Positions 1 to 8,742 of a stretch of 39,725 nt of DNA are shown in pieces; position 1 is the first letter of the stretch; each line of letters opens with the position of its first letter. The notes beneath the pieces were generated by a model that was not told where the DNA came from, did not search any database, and saw only the letters and a list, made by a program, of their open reading frames with translations. Source of the stretch: Elusimicrobia bacterium UBA6262 (GTDB taxonomy: Bacteria > CAYTYR01 > UBA6262); NCBI GenBank assembly GCA_002441095.1, contig DJVG01000024.1:7621-47345 (forward strand), in the 5' to 3' direction. Made by a program: the position numbers and the translations under genes.

Positions 1-1220
1 GAATCACCTGAAAATAGCGGTTCTCCGTTAGCGCCATTTTTAACGTGCGTATTGTTGCAAAGAGCGGCTGTTTTTAATAGCAGTCCCAGCTCTTTATCCT
101 CTAACGGGCTGATCTTATTGCTGTTGATCAGGAAGTCGCCTTGGGGTTTATAGCCGGCCCCGGTGATATCTATGATCCGGTTCATAGTGGCTATCTTGCG
201 GGAAGTCATTTCGTTTTGCGTCAGTGTCCCGGTCTTATCGCTGCATATAAAGGTGGCGCTTCCTAATCCCTCTACTGCCGCCAGTTTCCGGACAAAAGCT
301 TTCTTCTTAGCCATTCTCTGCATACCCACAGCCAGGGCTACTGTCACTGCTACCGGCAGGCCTTCAGGGATAGAAGAAACGGTTTGGCTTAAGACGACCA
401 TAAATATTTCATAAAAGGGCATGCGCCTTATTACCCAGCCGACGATAAAAGCAAAAGTCACCTGCGCTAATACTATCCAGATAATAATTTTGCCAAAGGC
501 ATCCATGCGGCGCTGAAACGGAGTTTTCACTTCCGGCGCAGAGTGGATAATGTCAGCGATCTTGCCGATCTCTGTGTCCATCCCGGTAGTGACAACGATT
601 GCCTGTCCCCGGCCCGAGGCGATGACTGTGCCGGTAAAAAGCATATTCAACCTGTCGCCAATTGTGGCCTCAGGTTTGATCGGGTCAGTATTTTTATACA
701 CCGGCTGGGATTCGCCGGTCAGCGCCGCTTCATCAACCTGCAGCCTGACCGCCTCGATCAGGCGCGCATCGGCGGGAACCTTGCTCCCTGATTCGACTAA
801 AATAACATCACCCGGAACAATGTCTTTGGTGGCTATCTCTATTTCTTCTCCTGAGCGTATTACTTTGGCTTTTGGTGACGACAGTTCCTTTAAGGAATCC
901 ATAGTGCTCTGGGCTCTTGATTCCTGGATAAAGCCCATTACCGCGTTAGAGAATAGCACAAAAATAATAACTACGGCGTTTGTAGTTTTACCGACTAAAA
1001 ATGAAATTAAAGCCGCGACCAGCAGAATATAAATAAGCGGGCTTTTAAATTGTTTAAGAAAAATAAGGAATTTGCTTTCTTTCTTTTTAGCCTGCAGCTG
1101 ATTGGGCCCGTATTTAGCCAGTCTTTCCTCGACCTCAGCTGCGGTGAGCCCGGCGGCGCTGGTTTGAAGATCTGTAAAAACCTCTTCTATTGAACGTTGG
1201 TACCAATTTAATAGGGCCAT
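1..1220 (-). CDS. P-type cation-transporting ATPase 1 (partial, cut by left edge)
   Basis: This is the N-terminal part (about 406 codons) of a P-type ATPase of the Ca2+/cation (type II) class; the gene runs off the left edge. From ATG 1220 the translation gives a cation-ATPase N-terminal domain (starting MALLNWYQRS), the first membrane hairpin, the actuator motif TGES, the membrane-4 motif PEGLP typical of Ca2+-ATPase-like pumps, and the phosphorylation motif SDKTGTLT near residue 335. The end visible here lies in the nucleotide-binding domain, so the ion-binding residues of membrane segments 5 and 6 cannot be read. It starts 38 bp after pyruvate kinase 1 and is clearly paralogous to the complete ATPase at 4969-7704. 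It is the last visible gene of the glycolysis/ATPase operon. The transported ion is not determined. Confidence 0.93.
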   Translation of the reverse strand, partial: MALLNWYQRSIEEVFTDLQTSAAGLTAAEVEERLAKYGPNQLQAKKKESKFLIFLKQFKSPLIYILLVAALISFLVGKTTNAVVIIFVLFSNAVMGFIQESRAQSTMDSLKELSSPKAKVIRSGEEIEIATKDIVPGDVILVESGSKVPADARLIEAVRLQVDEAALTGESQPVYKNTDPIKPEATIGDRLNMLFTGTVIASGRGQAIVVTTGMDTEIGKIADIIHSAPEVKTPFQRRMDAFGKIIIWIVLAQVTFAFIVGWVIRRMPFYEIFMVVLSQTVSSIPEGLPVAVTVALAVGMQRMAKKKAFVRKLAAVEGLGSATFICSDKTGTLTQNEMTSRKIATMNRIIDITGAGYKPQGDFLINSNKISPLEDKELGLLLKTAALCNNTHVKNGANGEPLFSGD

Positions 1221-1258
1221 TAGCTTCCTCCTCTTGCTTCATCCGGTTAAACGAGCGC

Positions 1259-2278
1259 TTAATGCTTCACTTTGATCATATTTCTTTCCGTGAATTTTAT
1301 GATGCTATTCATCATTGCCACTGTTTCAACCGGATAATTTCCAATGGCTGATTCTGCCGAAAGCATCACAAAGTCAGTGCCGTCTATGATGGCATTAGCT
1401 ACATCTGTTACTTCTGCCCGGGTAGGCTTATGGCTATCGGTCATGCTCTCAAGCATCTGGGTCGCAGTAATGACAAATTTACCGGCCTGGTTGCATTTTT
1501 TGATGATCATTTTCTGGATAATCGGGATTTCATAGACCGGTAAAGATACTCCCATATCCCCGCGGGCGATCATAATGCCGTCAGCAGCCGTGATTATCTG
1601 ATCAATATTCCTGATCCCCTCCCGGCATTCGATCTTAGCGATCACCTTACATAGGGAGTTTTTCTTAAGCACATTTTTTACATCCCAAATATCTTTTGCC
1701 GCGCGCACAAATGACTGGGCTATATAATCAACGCTGTTTTTTTCGCAAAAGATTATATCCTGGATATCCTTCCTGCTAATGCTGCCAAAGTCAAGTTTTG
1801 CGCCAGGAATATTGACGCCTTTATGCTCTTTAAGCAGGCCGCCAACCAGCACTCTTGTTTTCAGGCTGTCCTTGGTCCGGCTCAGTACTTCCAGGCCAAT
1901 ATTCCCGTCGTCGATGAATATATCTTGTCCGTTCCTGATACTGCTTAAGCTGCCCTGATAATCAAACGGCACACTATTAATTGTGCCCTTTATTTTTTGC
2001 CGGGTGAGCCAAAGGATTTGGCGTTTTTTAAGTTCGACCGGCAGAGCCAGTTCGCCTACTCTGATGCGATGACCTTGCAGATCGCCGAGAAGTTTTAGGC
2101 CCCGGCGGTACTTGGTATTCAAGATCCGGATCAATCCTATCCTCTGCAGCAATTCCTGCGTTTTGCCATGGGAAAAATTAAGGCGCCCGACATCCATCCC
2201 GGCAAGCATCATTTTTCTGATCACTGTCTCGCTGGATGATGCCGGCCCCAGCGTGCAGATTATTTTGGTCCTGACCAT
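1259..2278 (-). CDS. pyk: pyruvate kinase 1, short form without C-terminal domain
   Basis: It should convert phosphoenolpyruvate and ADP to pyruvate and ATP in the cytoplasm. At 339 residues it has the TIM barrel and the B domain but ends at the barrel; usual enzymes have about 470 residues with a regulatory C-terminal domain. Visible active-site elements are R32 and NFSHG (34-38), catalytic Lys in AKIE (K215, E217), the metal site ARGDMG (D241) and ATQMLESM (T273). The strand after the NFSHG helix reads GDLQGHRIRVG (65-75). Leu, Gln and Val at the diagnostic sites, with Arg where potassium-dependent enzymes have Glu, match the potassium-independent class. GVSLP replaces the usual GVE(I/L)P. 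The gene follows glgP by 29 bp and precedes ATPase 1. It is a paralogue of 7714-8742. The barrel family is certain; physiological direction and regulation are inferred. Confidence 0.93.
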   Translation of the reverse strand: MVRTKIICTLGPASSSETVIRKMMLAGMDVGRLNFSHGKTQELLQRIGLIRILNTKYRRGLKLLGDLQGHRIRVGELALPVELKKRQILWLTRQKIKGTINSVPFDYQGSLSSIRNGQDIFIDDGNIGLEVLSRTKDSLKTRVLVGGLLKEHKGVNIPGAKLDFGSISRKDIQDIIFCEKNSVDYIAQSFVRAAKDIWDVKNVLKKNSLCKVIAKIECREGIRNIDQIITAADGIMIARGDMGVSLPVYEIPIIQKMIIKKCNQAGKFVITATQMLESMTDSHKPTRAEVTDVANAIIDGTDFVMLSAESAIGNYPVETVAMMNSIIKFTERNMIKVKH

Positions 2279-2307
2279 ATCAGATCCTCTCTCTTCTGCC
2301 AGGAGGG

Positions 2308-4002
2308 TTACAAATAGGCGTTAGTTACATACTCCTGGACCATTCTCTGGGTGTTGAAAAAGGAAGCGTTCAAGGCTATGGCATGGCGCATTACTGCCAG
2401 CCATTTATCCTTATCCTTATAATACAGGGGGATGATTATATCCTCTAATTTCTGATATAAATCCTTGGCATCCTGCGCGCTATCCATACTCTGGTTATGC
2501 AGTGTACCGATTGCCCAGCCAGTCACGTTCTCAATACATCCTTCTATCCACCAGCCGTCCAGAACGCTCAAGTTCGGCACGCCGTTAAGGCAGGCCTTCA
2601 TCCCGCTTGTACCTGAAGCTTCCTGCGGGGGAAGAGGATTATTCAGCCACAGGTCAACCCCACTCGTAATCAATCTCCCCTGCGTCATATCGTAATTGTC
2701 CAGGTAGGCAATCTTTATTCTGGGGTTTAACTCTTTCATCTTTGAGAATATATTTTTTATCAGCTCTTTCCCGCCGCTGTCACTGGGATGGGCCTTGCCG
2801 GCATAAATGATCTGCAGCCTGCCTGCTTTATCATTGATCTCCATTAACCGGTTTATATCGCTTAACAAAAGGTCTGCTCTTTTATAGGCCGTGACACGCC
2901 GGGCAAAGCCTATAGTAAAAGTATCCTGGTCCAGGCCTGCCTGGGTACGGGCATTGACATGGTCAATAAGCTCTTTTTTTGCCTCCTGGTGCGCCCGGGA
3001 TATTTCGTCTTTTGGAATACCCATGGCATAACGCAGGGAAAAATAATCCGCTTGCCAGCCGGGGATGTGTTCATCATAGAGCTTTTTGAACGCAGGAGCT
3101 GACCAGGTCGATAAATGGACCCCATTGGTAATAGAATCTATAGAATAACCGGGGAACATCTCCCGCGCCACTTCGCCGTGTTTCTTGGCTACTCCGTTTA
3201 TATATTTACTTAGGTTCAGAGCGATCAAGGTCATATTCACTTCATTATCCCGGATAAATATATCCGGCATTTCAAAAGGCAATTTACTGTGCAAGGCTTT
3301 TTTTACAAGATCCAGAGGAAACCGGTCATGCCCTGCGGCTACGGGAGTATGGGTGGTAAATATGCATTTATTTCTTACGGACTCAAGATCATATTTTTTA
3401 TGCACGTCTTGCTCGCCGTCTTTTTTTGTTCTTTCCAATAATTCCAGCGCCAGAAAGGCGGCATGGCCTTCGTTCATATGGTATTTCTCGATATTTTTAT
3501 AGCCGATAGCTTCGATTATCCTCACTCCCCCTATACCGAGGATTATTTCCTGGCAAAGCCTATACCACTTATCGCCTCCGTAAAGAAAACTGGTGAGAGC
3601 ACGGTCGTATTCGGCGTTTTCCTGCAAGTTAGTATCCAGAAAATAAACAGGAACTGTTGCTCCGGTAACCCCTTTTATGCTGTATTCCCAGGCTTGTATT
3701 TTGACTTGCCTTCCTTCAATAGTTACGCTTGCTTGCGCCGGTAAAAGCGTTAAAAACTTTTCCTTGAGCCAGCCTGCAGGAGCCTCTGCTTGAGCACCGT
3801 TTGAATCCAGTTTCTGCGCGAAATAACCTTTTTCATTAAGCAGCGTTACCGCAATAAGCGATACCCCTAAATCTGCGCAGGATTTTAAAGTATCGCCTGC
3901 CAGGACCCCTAAGCCGCCGCTGTAAGTGGACATCTTATTGTCAAAGCCCGCTTCCATGGTAAAATAGGCGATTTTTCTTTTCTTAAGCTCTTGTTTATTC
4001 AT
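2308..4002 (-). CDS. glgP: alpha-glucan (glycogen/maltodextrin) phosphorylase
   Basis: A GT35 phosphorylase that should release glucose 1-phosphate from glycogen or maltodextrin using phosphate and pyridoxal phosphate. The 564-residue length and the N-terminal block AYFTMEAGFDNKMSTYSGGL match the short alpha-glucan phosphorylase family (TIGR02094 type) rather than the roughly 800-residue enterobacterial GlgP. The PLP lysine is in GTSGMKA (K469), followed by NGVPNLSVLDGWW, the usual active-site block. The ATG has a good ribosome site (GGGAGG, 4 bases upstream). It lies 25 bp after pfkB and 29 bp before pyruvate kinase 1, so its product feeds directly into the glycolytic enzymes encoded around it. 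Whether the natural substrate is glycogen or maltodextrin cannot be read from the sequence. Confidence 0.93.
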   Translation of the reverse strand: MNKQELKKRKIAYFTMEAGFDNKMSTYSGGLGVLAGDTLKSCADLGVSLIAVTLLNEKGYFAQKLDSNGAQAEAPAGWLKEKFLTLLPAQASVTIEGRQVKIQAWEYSIKGVTGATVPVYFLDTNLQENAEYDRALTSFLYGGDKWYRLCQEIILGIGGVRIIEAIGYKNIEKYHMNEGHAAFLALELLERTKKDGEQDVHKKYDLESVRNKCIFTTHTPVAAGHDRFPLDLVKKALHSKLPFEMPDIFIRDNEVNMTLIALNLSKYINGVAKKHGEVAREMFPGYSIDSITNGVHLSTWSAPAFKKLYDEHIPGWQADYFSLRYAMGIPKDEISRAHQEAKKELIDHVNARTQAGLDQDTFTIGFARRVTAYKRADLLLSDINRLMEINDKAGRLQIIYAGKAHPSDSGGKELIKNIFSKMKELNPRIKIAYLDNYDMTQGRLITSGVDLWLNNPLPPQEASGTSGMKACLNGVPNLSVLDGWWIEGCIENVTGWAIGTLHNQSMDSAQDAKDLYQKLEDIIIPLYYKDKDKWLAVMRHAIALNASFFNTQRMVQEYVTNAYL

Positions 4003-4027
4003 AAAACCTCCCAGCGATCTTGAAAAC

Positions 4028-4972
4028 CTAAACTGAAACAGAATCCATTTCTTTATACAACCGCTCCGTGTCTTCTCGACGACATAGCTCAGTCCCGGGC
4101 GTCATCACCGCCGCTGTCCCCGCGGCCACGCCGAACCGTATCGCTTCATACGCCGGCCGGCCTTTGGCCAAACTTAAAACAATGCCCGCGACCATGCTAT
4201 CACCGGCGCCCACTTTACTGACAACAGGCACTGTTGGCGGCACAATATGTTCTACCCTTCCATCAAAGGCCGCGATAATCCCTGCCGCGCCAAGCGAAAC
4301 AACCACGATTTCGCTTTGACCAGATTTACTAATTTCCCTGGCTTTCTCCTTGATCTGGGGCTCTTCTTTTATCTCCTCATTAAAAAGCTCTTTAAACTCA
4401 CGGATATTTGGCTTGATCAGGTACACACCTTCCCGTAAAGCCGGATTGAGATTTGCGCTCGGAGCGTCCACGATGACTTTAATGCCTTTTTCTTTTCCTA
4501 TCCGCGCGACACGAGCGTAAAAGTCAGCCGGCACTCCCGCAGGAAGGCTGCCGCTGGCCACGATATAATCCGGCTTTGGCTCGGAGCTTACCAATTCATC
4601 AAGGCACCTCTGCCATTCCTCTTCGAGCAAAACAGGCCCCGGCATTCCAAAACGGTACTGAAGGCCGGTAGATTCTTCAAAAATAACCAGGCTTTCACGG
4701 GTCATGCCCGTGATTGGAATCGGCTGATGCTCTATTTTTTCTCTCTCCAATAAATCATTGAGTAATTGCCCTAATAGGCCTCCTGAAGGATAGAGAAGTT
4801 TTGATTCTCCTCCCAGTTTCTTTATTGCTCTTGAGACATTGACACCGCCGCCCCCTGGCTCGGATGCGGGCAGCGTGCAATAAAGTTTGCGCTCAACGAT
4901 CACCCGCTCGACATTGGCGCTCTTATCGATCGACGGATTCATGGCTAGCGAAACAATAGTTTTGATCTTCAT
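4028..4972 (-). CDS. pfkB: PfkB-type 6-phosphofructokinase
   Basis: A 314-residue ribokinase-family sugar kinase. It has the PfkB N-terminal signature EPGGGGVNVSRAIKKLGG and the C-terminal ATP/anion-hole motif GAGDSMVAG with catalytic Asp. By eye it tracks Escherichia coli PfkB along its whole length (for example YRFGMPGP, GSLPAGVP, VVSLGAAG, RFGVAAGTAA), so fructose 6-phosphate is the likely substrate. 1-Phosphofructokinase or tagatose-6-phosphate kinase are the alternatives. Its ATG overlaps the ATPase 2 stop by 4 bases (ATGA), which implies translational coupling. In Mycobacterium tuberculosis pfkB and the P-type ATPase gene ctpF both belong to the DosR dormancy regulon, a useful parallel for this neighbourhood. 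Confidence 0.9.
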   Translation of the reverse strand: MKIKTIVSLAMNPSIDKSANVERVIVERKLYCTLPASEPGGGGVNVSRAIKKLGGESKLLYPSGGLLGQLLNDLLEREKIEHQPIPITGMTRESLVIFEESTGLQYRFGMPGPVLLEEEWQRCLDELVSSEPKPDYIVASGSLPAGVPADFYARVARIGKEKGIKVIVDAPSANLNPALREGVYLIKPNIREFKELFNEEIKEEPQIKEKAREISKSGQSEIVVVSLGAAGIIAAFDGRVEHIVPPTVPVVSKVGAGDSMVAGIVLSLAKGRPAYEAIRFGVAAGTAAVMTPGTELCRREDTERLYKEMDSVSV

Positions 4973-7704
4973 AATTTGCTCACATTAAGCGCCAACCGTA
5001 TTTTTTTCTCGAGGCTCACACTGATATACACCAGAAGCCCGGCAGCTAATATCCATATCCAGGAATAACTGTTTATCGGCGCGGAATGAAAAAACCTGTT
5101 CATAACCGGAAGATAAGTAAAAGCTATCTGTAGGATGATCATGACCGCTACGCCGAATAATATCCACTTGTTAGAGAATATCCCGAGAGCAAACATCGAC
5201 CGGGTTAGAGACCGGCAGCTAAAAAGATAAAAAAGTTCTCCGAAAACAAGCACATTGACTGCCACTGTCCTGGCCTGCTGCAATGTTGCCCCGCTATTTT
5301 TTTCATACATAAAAATCCCAAAAACAGCTGCCACCAGTAACAGGCCCACAAACAGTGTTCTTACTATAAGAACTCCGGTCATTATAGGCGTCTTTGGATC
5401 CAAGGGAAGCCTTTGCATAATATCCGGCTCCTTGGGTTCAAATGCTAGCATTAGCCCCAGGCAGAGAGCCGTTGTCATATTGATCCATAATATCTGCACC
5501 GGCACAATCGGCAACGCGACCCCAATAAACACCGCCACCAGTATCGCCAGCGATTCTCCTAAATTGGTCGGTATAGTCCAAACTATAAATTTTCTCAAAT
5601 TATCAAAAACACAGCGGCCTTCTTCAACTGCCGCCTCAATAGAAGCGAAATTATCATCCGTTAAGACCATATCCGCCGCCTCTTTTGCGACCTCAGTCCC
5701 GGAACGTCCCATAGCAACACCGATATTAGCCTGTTTTAACGCCGGCGCGTCATTTACACCGTCTCCGGTCATGGCGGTAATGTATCCCTTTGCTTGCAAA
5801 GCTTTAACCAGACGGAGTTTCTGTTCAGGCGTAACACGGGCAAAAACAGATGCGTTGTCCGCTGCGTTTATTAATTCATCATCATTCAGTTTTTCTAACT
5901 CTTCGCCAGATAAAGCCAGCAGCTCTTCTTTTGTATCTACATCAGATACCCGGCTTTTAAAGCCCAATTTCTTGGCTATGGCTTTTGCGGTAAGAAGATG
6001 ATCGCCGGTGATCATCTTCACTTGAATCCCTGCCCGATAACAGTTTTTCACCGCTTCAATTGCCTCTTGGCGAGGCGGATCGATCATGCCCTGCAGTCCC
6101 AGGAAAGTGAACGATTCTGTGATGTTGCCGTGGCCTATACTATCTGTGCCGTTTTTCATATCCATTCGCGCGAACGCTAATACCCTGAGACCGTGCGAAG
6201 CCATATCTGCCGCGCTTTTCTCAACCGTTTCCCGGTCTATTACCTGTACTGTGCCATCATCCCCCAATTGATTCACGCACCAGGAAAGGATTTTTTCTAT
6301 CGAACCTTTGAGATAGACAAATCTTCCTCCCTCATGGCCTTCATGCAGCGTAGCCATGTATTGATGCTCCGATTCAAACGGTATCGAATCAACACGTCGA
6401 AATTTAGTAATATCTTCCCTGATAATAGAGTGTGCCTTGTTCGCGGAGACAATAAGCGCGCCCTCCGTCGGGTCTCCTGCCACTACCAACCTGCCGTCCT
6501 TTTCAACGACACGGCTATCGTTACACAACAATCCCGCGGTCAAACATTCTTTCAAGGATTTATGGAGGGAGTCCGGTGCTCCATCATTAATTGTTATTTC
6601 GCCTTCGTTTGAATACCCTGTTCCAGAAACCTGATATGTTTTTCCGCCGCTTAACACCTGCTGAACGGTCATCTGGTTCTCGGTCAAGGTCCCGGTCTTG
6701 TCAGAGCAAATGACAGCGGTACTCCCCAATGTTTCAACCGCCGGCAGTTTCCGGATAATGGCATTCCTTTTAGCCATCCTGGATACACCGATGGCAAGGG
6801 TAATGGTAACCGCGGCCGGCAATCCTTCAGGGATCGCTCCTACCGCAAGAGCTACAACTGCCATGAACATATCCGCGAACGAATTTCCACGCAATACGCC
6901 TACTATAAATGTAACCACGGAAAGCGCGAGAATAGCGTAAAGCAATTTGTGGCTTAGATGAGCGATCTTTATCGTCAGCGGGGTCTGTAGATCTTCTGCT
7001 GTAGAGATCAATTCGGATATCCTGCCTACTTCCGTGGAATCGCCCGTGGCGGCAACTGCCCCTTTAGCCTGTCCATAGGTAACAAAAGCGGACGCGAAGA
7101 TCATATTGTTTCTTTCAGCCAGCGTTGTCTTTTCGTCACGCTCTGCTATTCCTTTTTCCACCGGCACAGACTCCCCGGTTAGCGCGGACTCATCCACTTT
7201 AAGGTCTCTTGACTCAAGCAGTCGTATGTCCGCCGGCACCTTATCGCCCGAAGACACCACCACGATGTCTCCCGGGACAAGCTCAACTGATGATACCTCT
7301 TCTTTATTACCATTTCTAATAACCATTGCATGCGCCGTCATTGACTGCGAAAGCGCATCAAGCGCTTTAAGCGCTTTAGATTCTTGCACGAACCCAATCA
7401 CCGCATTGACGATCACGACACCGAATATGACGGAAGCGTCAATCCACTCTTTGAGCAAAAGAGTAACCCCTGTTGCGACAAGCAGAATATAAATCAGCGG
7501 CTGATGGAACTGAAGCAAAAACCTTACCCATACCGGTGTCCCTCTTTTGGGCGTAAGCTTGTTCGCCCCGAACTCCAACCGCCGTTCTTCCACTGCGCTT
7601 GAAGATAATCCCGTCTCTGGATCGGTTTTAAGCTCAGCTAAAACGTTTTGAATAGACAGAGAATGCCAAAGATTATTTTTTAAATCAGTTGGTTTAATAT
7701 TCAT
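4969..7704 (-). CDS. P-type cation-transporting ATPase 2 (Ca2+-ATPase-like)
   Basis: A complete 911-residue type II P-type ATPase in the inner membrane. In order it has a cation-ATPase N-terminal domain, TGES (176-179), PEGLP in membrane segment 4 (292-296), the phosphorylated Asp in SDKTGTLT (D335), the hinge motif MTGDGVNDAPALK, and a C-terminal set of six membrane helices. Against SERCA the ion-site residues of M4 (PEGLP Glu) and M5 (TNLGE) are present. In M6 the usual N..TD is WINMTTAL, so the conserved Asp is Ala. The family relationship is certain but the ion (Ca2+, Na+, H+ or other) is open. The start has GAGGA upstream. It begins 9 bp after pyruvate kinase 2 and its stop overlaps the pfkB start. 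Confidence 0.94.
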   Translation of the reverse strand: MNIKPTDLKNNLWHSLSIQNVLAELKTDPETGLSSSAVEERRLEFGANKLTPKRGTPVWVRFLLQFHQPLIYILLVATGVTLLLKEWIDASVIFGVVIVNAVIGFVQESKALKALDALSQSMTAHAMVIRNGNKEEVSSVELVPGDIVVVSSGDKVPADIRLLESRDLKVDESALTGESVPVEKGIAERDEKTTLAERNNMIFASAFVTYGQAKGAVAATGDSTEVGRISELISTAEDLQTPLTIKIAHLSHKLLYAILALSVVTFIVGVLRGNSFADMFMAVVALAVGAIPEGLPAAVTITLAIGVSRMAKRNAIIRKLPAVETLGSTAVICSDKTGTLTENQMTVQQVLSGGKTYQVSGTGYSNEGEITINDGAPDSLHKSLKECLTAGLLCNDSRVVEKDGRLVVAGDPTEGALIVSANKAHSIIREDITKFRRVDSIPFESEHQYMATLHEGHEGGRFVYLKGSIEKILSWCVNQLGDDGTVQVIDRETVEKSAADMASHGLRVLAFARMDMKNGTDSIGHGNITESFTFLGLQGMIDPPRQEAIEAVKNCYRAGIQVKMITGDHLLTAKAIAKKLGFKSRVSDVDTKEELLALSGEELEKLNDDELINAADNASVFARVTPEQKLRLVKALQAKGYITAMTGDGVNDAPALKQANIGVAMGRSGTEVAKEAADMVLTDDNFASIEAAVEEGRCVFDNLRKFIVWTIPTNLGESLAILVAVFIGVALPIVPVQILWINMTTALCLGLMLAFEPKEPDIMQRLPLDPKTPIMTGVLIVRTLFVGLLLVAAVFGIFMYEKNSGATLQQARTVAVNVLVFGELFYLFSCRSLTRSMFALGIFSNKWILFGVAVMIILQIAFTYLPVMNRFFHSAPINSYSWIWILAAGLLVYISVSLEKKIRLALNVSKL

Positions 7705-7713
7705 TTTAATTCC

Positions 7714-8742
7714 TCATCTATTGATTAACCTGCCGGCGTTTTTTTCCGTAAATTTAATTATATTATTCATCATGGCAATCGTTTCAGCCGGGTATTTACC
7801 TACCGCTGATTCAGCCGAGAGCATGACGAAATCTGTGCCGTCAATAATAGCATTGGCCACATCGGTTACTTCGGCGCGCGTAGGCCTGATGTTCTCAGTC
7901 ATACTTTCAAGCATCTGGGTGGCAGTAATCACGAATTTCTTCGCGCGGTTGCATTTTTTTATGATCATTTTCTGAATAATAGGGATTTCATAGATCGGCA
8001 GTGATACTCCCATATCCCCGCGCGCGATCATGATACCGTCTGCAACCTTAATTATTTCATCAATGTTCTTGATACCTTCCCTATTTTCTATTTTAGCGAT
8101 AATCCTGCATCTTGAATCCAGCTTAAGCAATTTTTTAACATCCAAAATGTCATTCTTGGTACGCACAAATGATTGAGCGATATATTCCAAAGCATGTTTT
8201 TCACAAAAAGCTATATCCTGCACATCCTTTTGGCTAATGCCGCCGAACTCCAACCATGCCTCCGGAATATTTATACCTTTATGCTCCTTCAGCAGACCGC
8301 CGACTATTACTTTGGTCTTAAGCCTGTTTTTAGTTCTGCCAGTTACTTCCAGAGCGATATTGCCGTCATCTATAAATATTTGATAGCCATTCTTAATACT
8401 GCTGAGCGTGCCCTGATAATCAAAAGGTATGATTTCAGGCGATCCTATTATGTTTTCCTGAGTAAGCCAGATGATATGGTTTTTTTTAAGTAAAATCGAA
8501 GTACTAAGGCCGCCTACTCTAATCCGATGTCCCTGAAGATCGCCGAGAATCTTTATGCTGCGGCGATATTTCTCGTTTAAAAGCCGGATGAGCTCTATTC
8601 TATGAAGCAGCTCTTGCGGCTTACCGTGCGAGAAGTTTAAACGGGCAACATCCATCCCGGCGAGCATCATTTTTCTGATCACTGTCTCGCTGGATGATGC
8701 CGGTCCCAGCGTACATATTATTTTAGTTCTAGTCATTGTCAT
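7714..8742 (-). CDS. pyk: pyruvate kinase 2, short form without C-terminal domain
   Basis: A 342-residue barrel-plus-B-domain pyruvate kinase, a close paralogue of 1259-2278, also lacking the C-terminal domain. Catalytic elements are intact: NFSHG near 36-40, AKIENREG with the catalytic Lys, ARGDMGVSLP and ATQMLESM. It has the same GDLQGHRIRVG block, so it shares the predicted potassium independence. The start overlaps the stop of mscS by 4 bases (ATGA); a second Met two codons downstream is a possible alternative. It precedes ATPase 2 by 9 bp, repeating the pyruvate kinase then ATPase order seen with the other copy. A 41-base stretch near the 5' end (8663-8703) is identical to pyruvate kinase 1 although the genes differ clearly elsewhere. 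Confidence 0.93.
   Translation of the reverse strand: MTMTRTKIICTLGPASSSETVIRKMMLAGMDVARLNFSHGKPQELLHRIELIRLLNEKYRRSIKILGDLQGHRIRVGGLSTSILLKKNHIIWLTQENIIGSPEIIPFDYQGTLSSIKNGYQIFIDDGNIALEVTGRTKNRLKTKVIVGGLLKEHKGINIPEAWLEFGGISQKDVQDIAFCEKHALEYIAQSFVRTKNDILDVKKLLKLDSRCRIIAKIENREGIKNIDEIIKVADGIMIARGDMGVSLPIYEIPIIQKMIIKKCNRAKKFVITATQMLESMTENIRPTRAEVTDVANAIIDGTDFVMLSAESAVGKYPAETIAMMNNIIKFTEKNAGRLINR

Noticed and set aside
5255..6001. 248-codon plus-strand open frame
   Set aside because: Antisense to the conserved cytoplasmic and membrane parts of P-type ATPase 2. Its Ser/Thr/Ala-rich composition is typical of a shadow frame.
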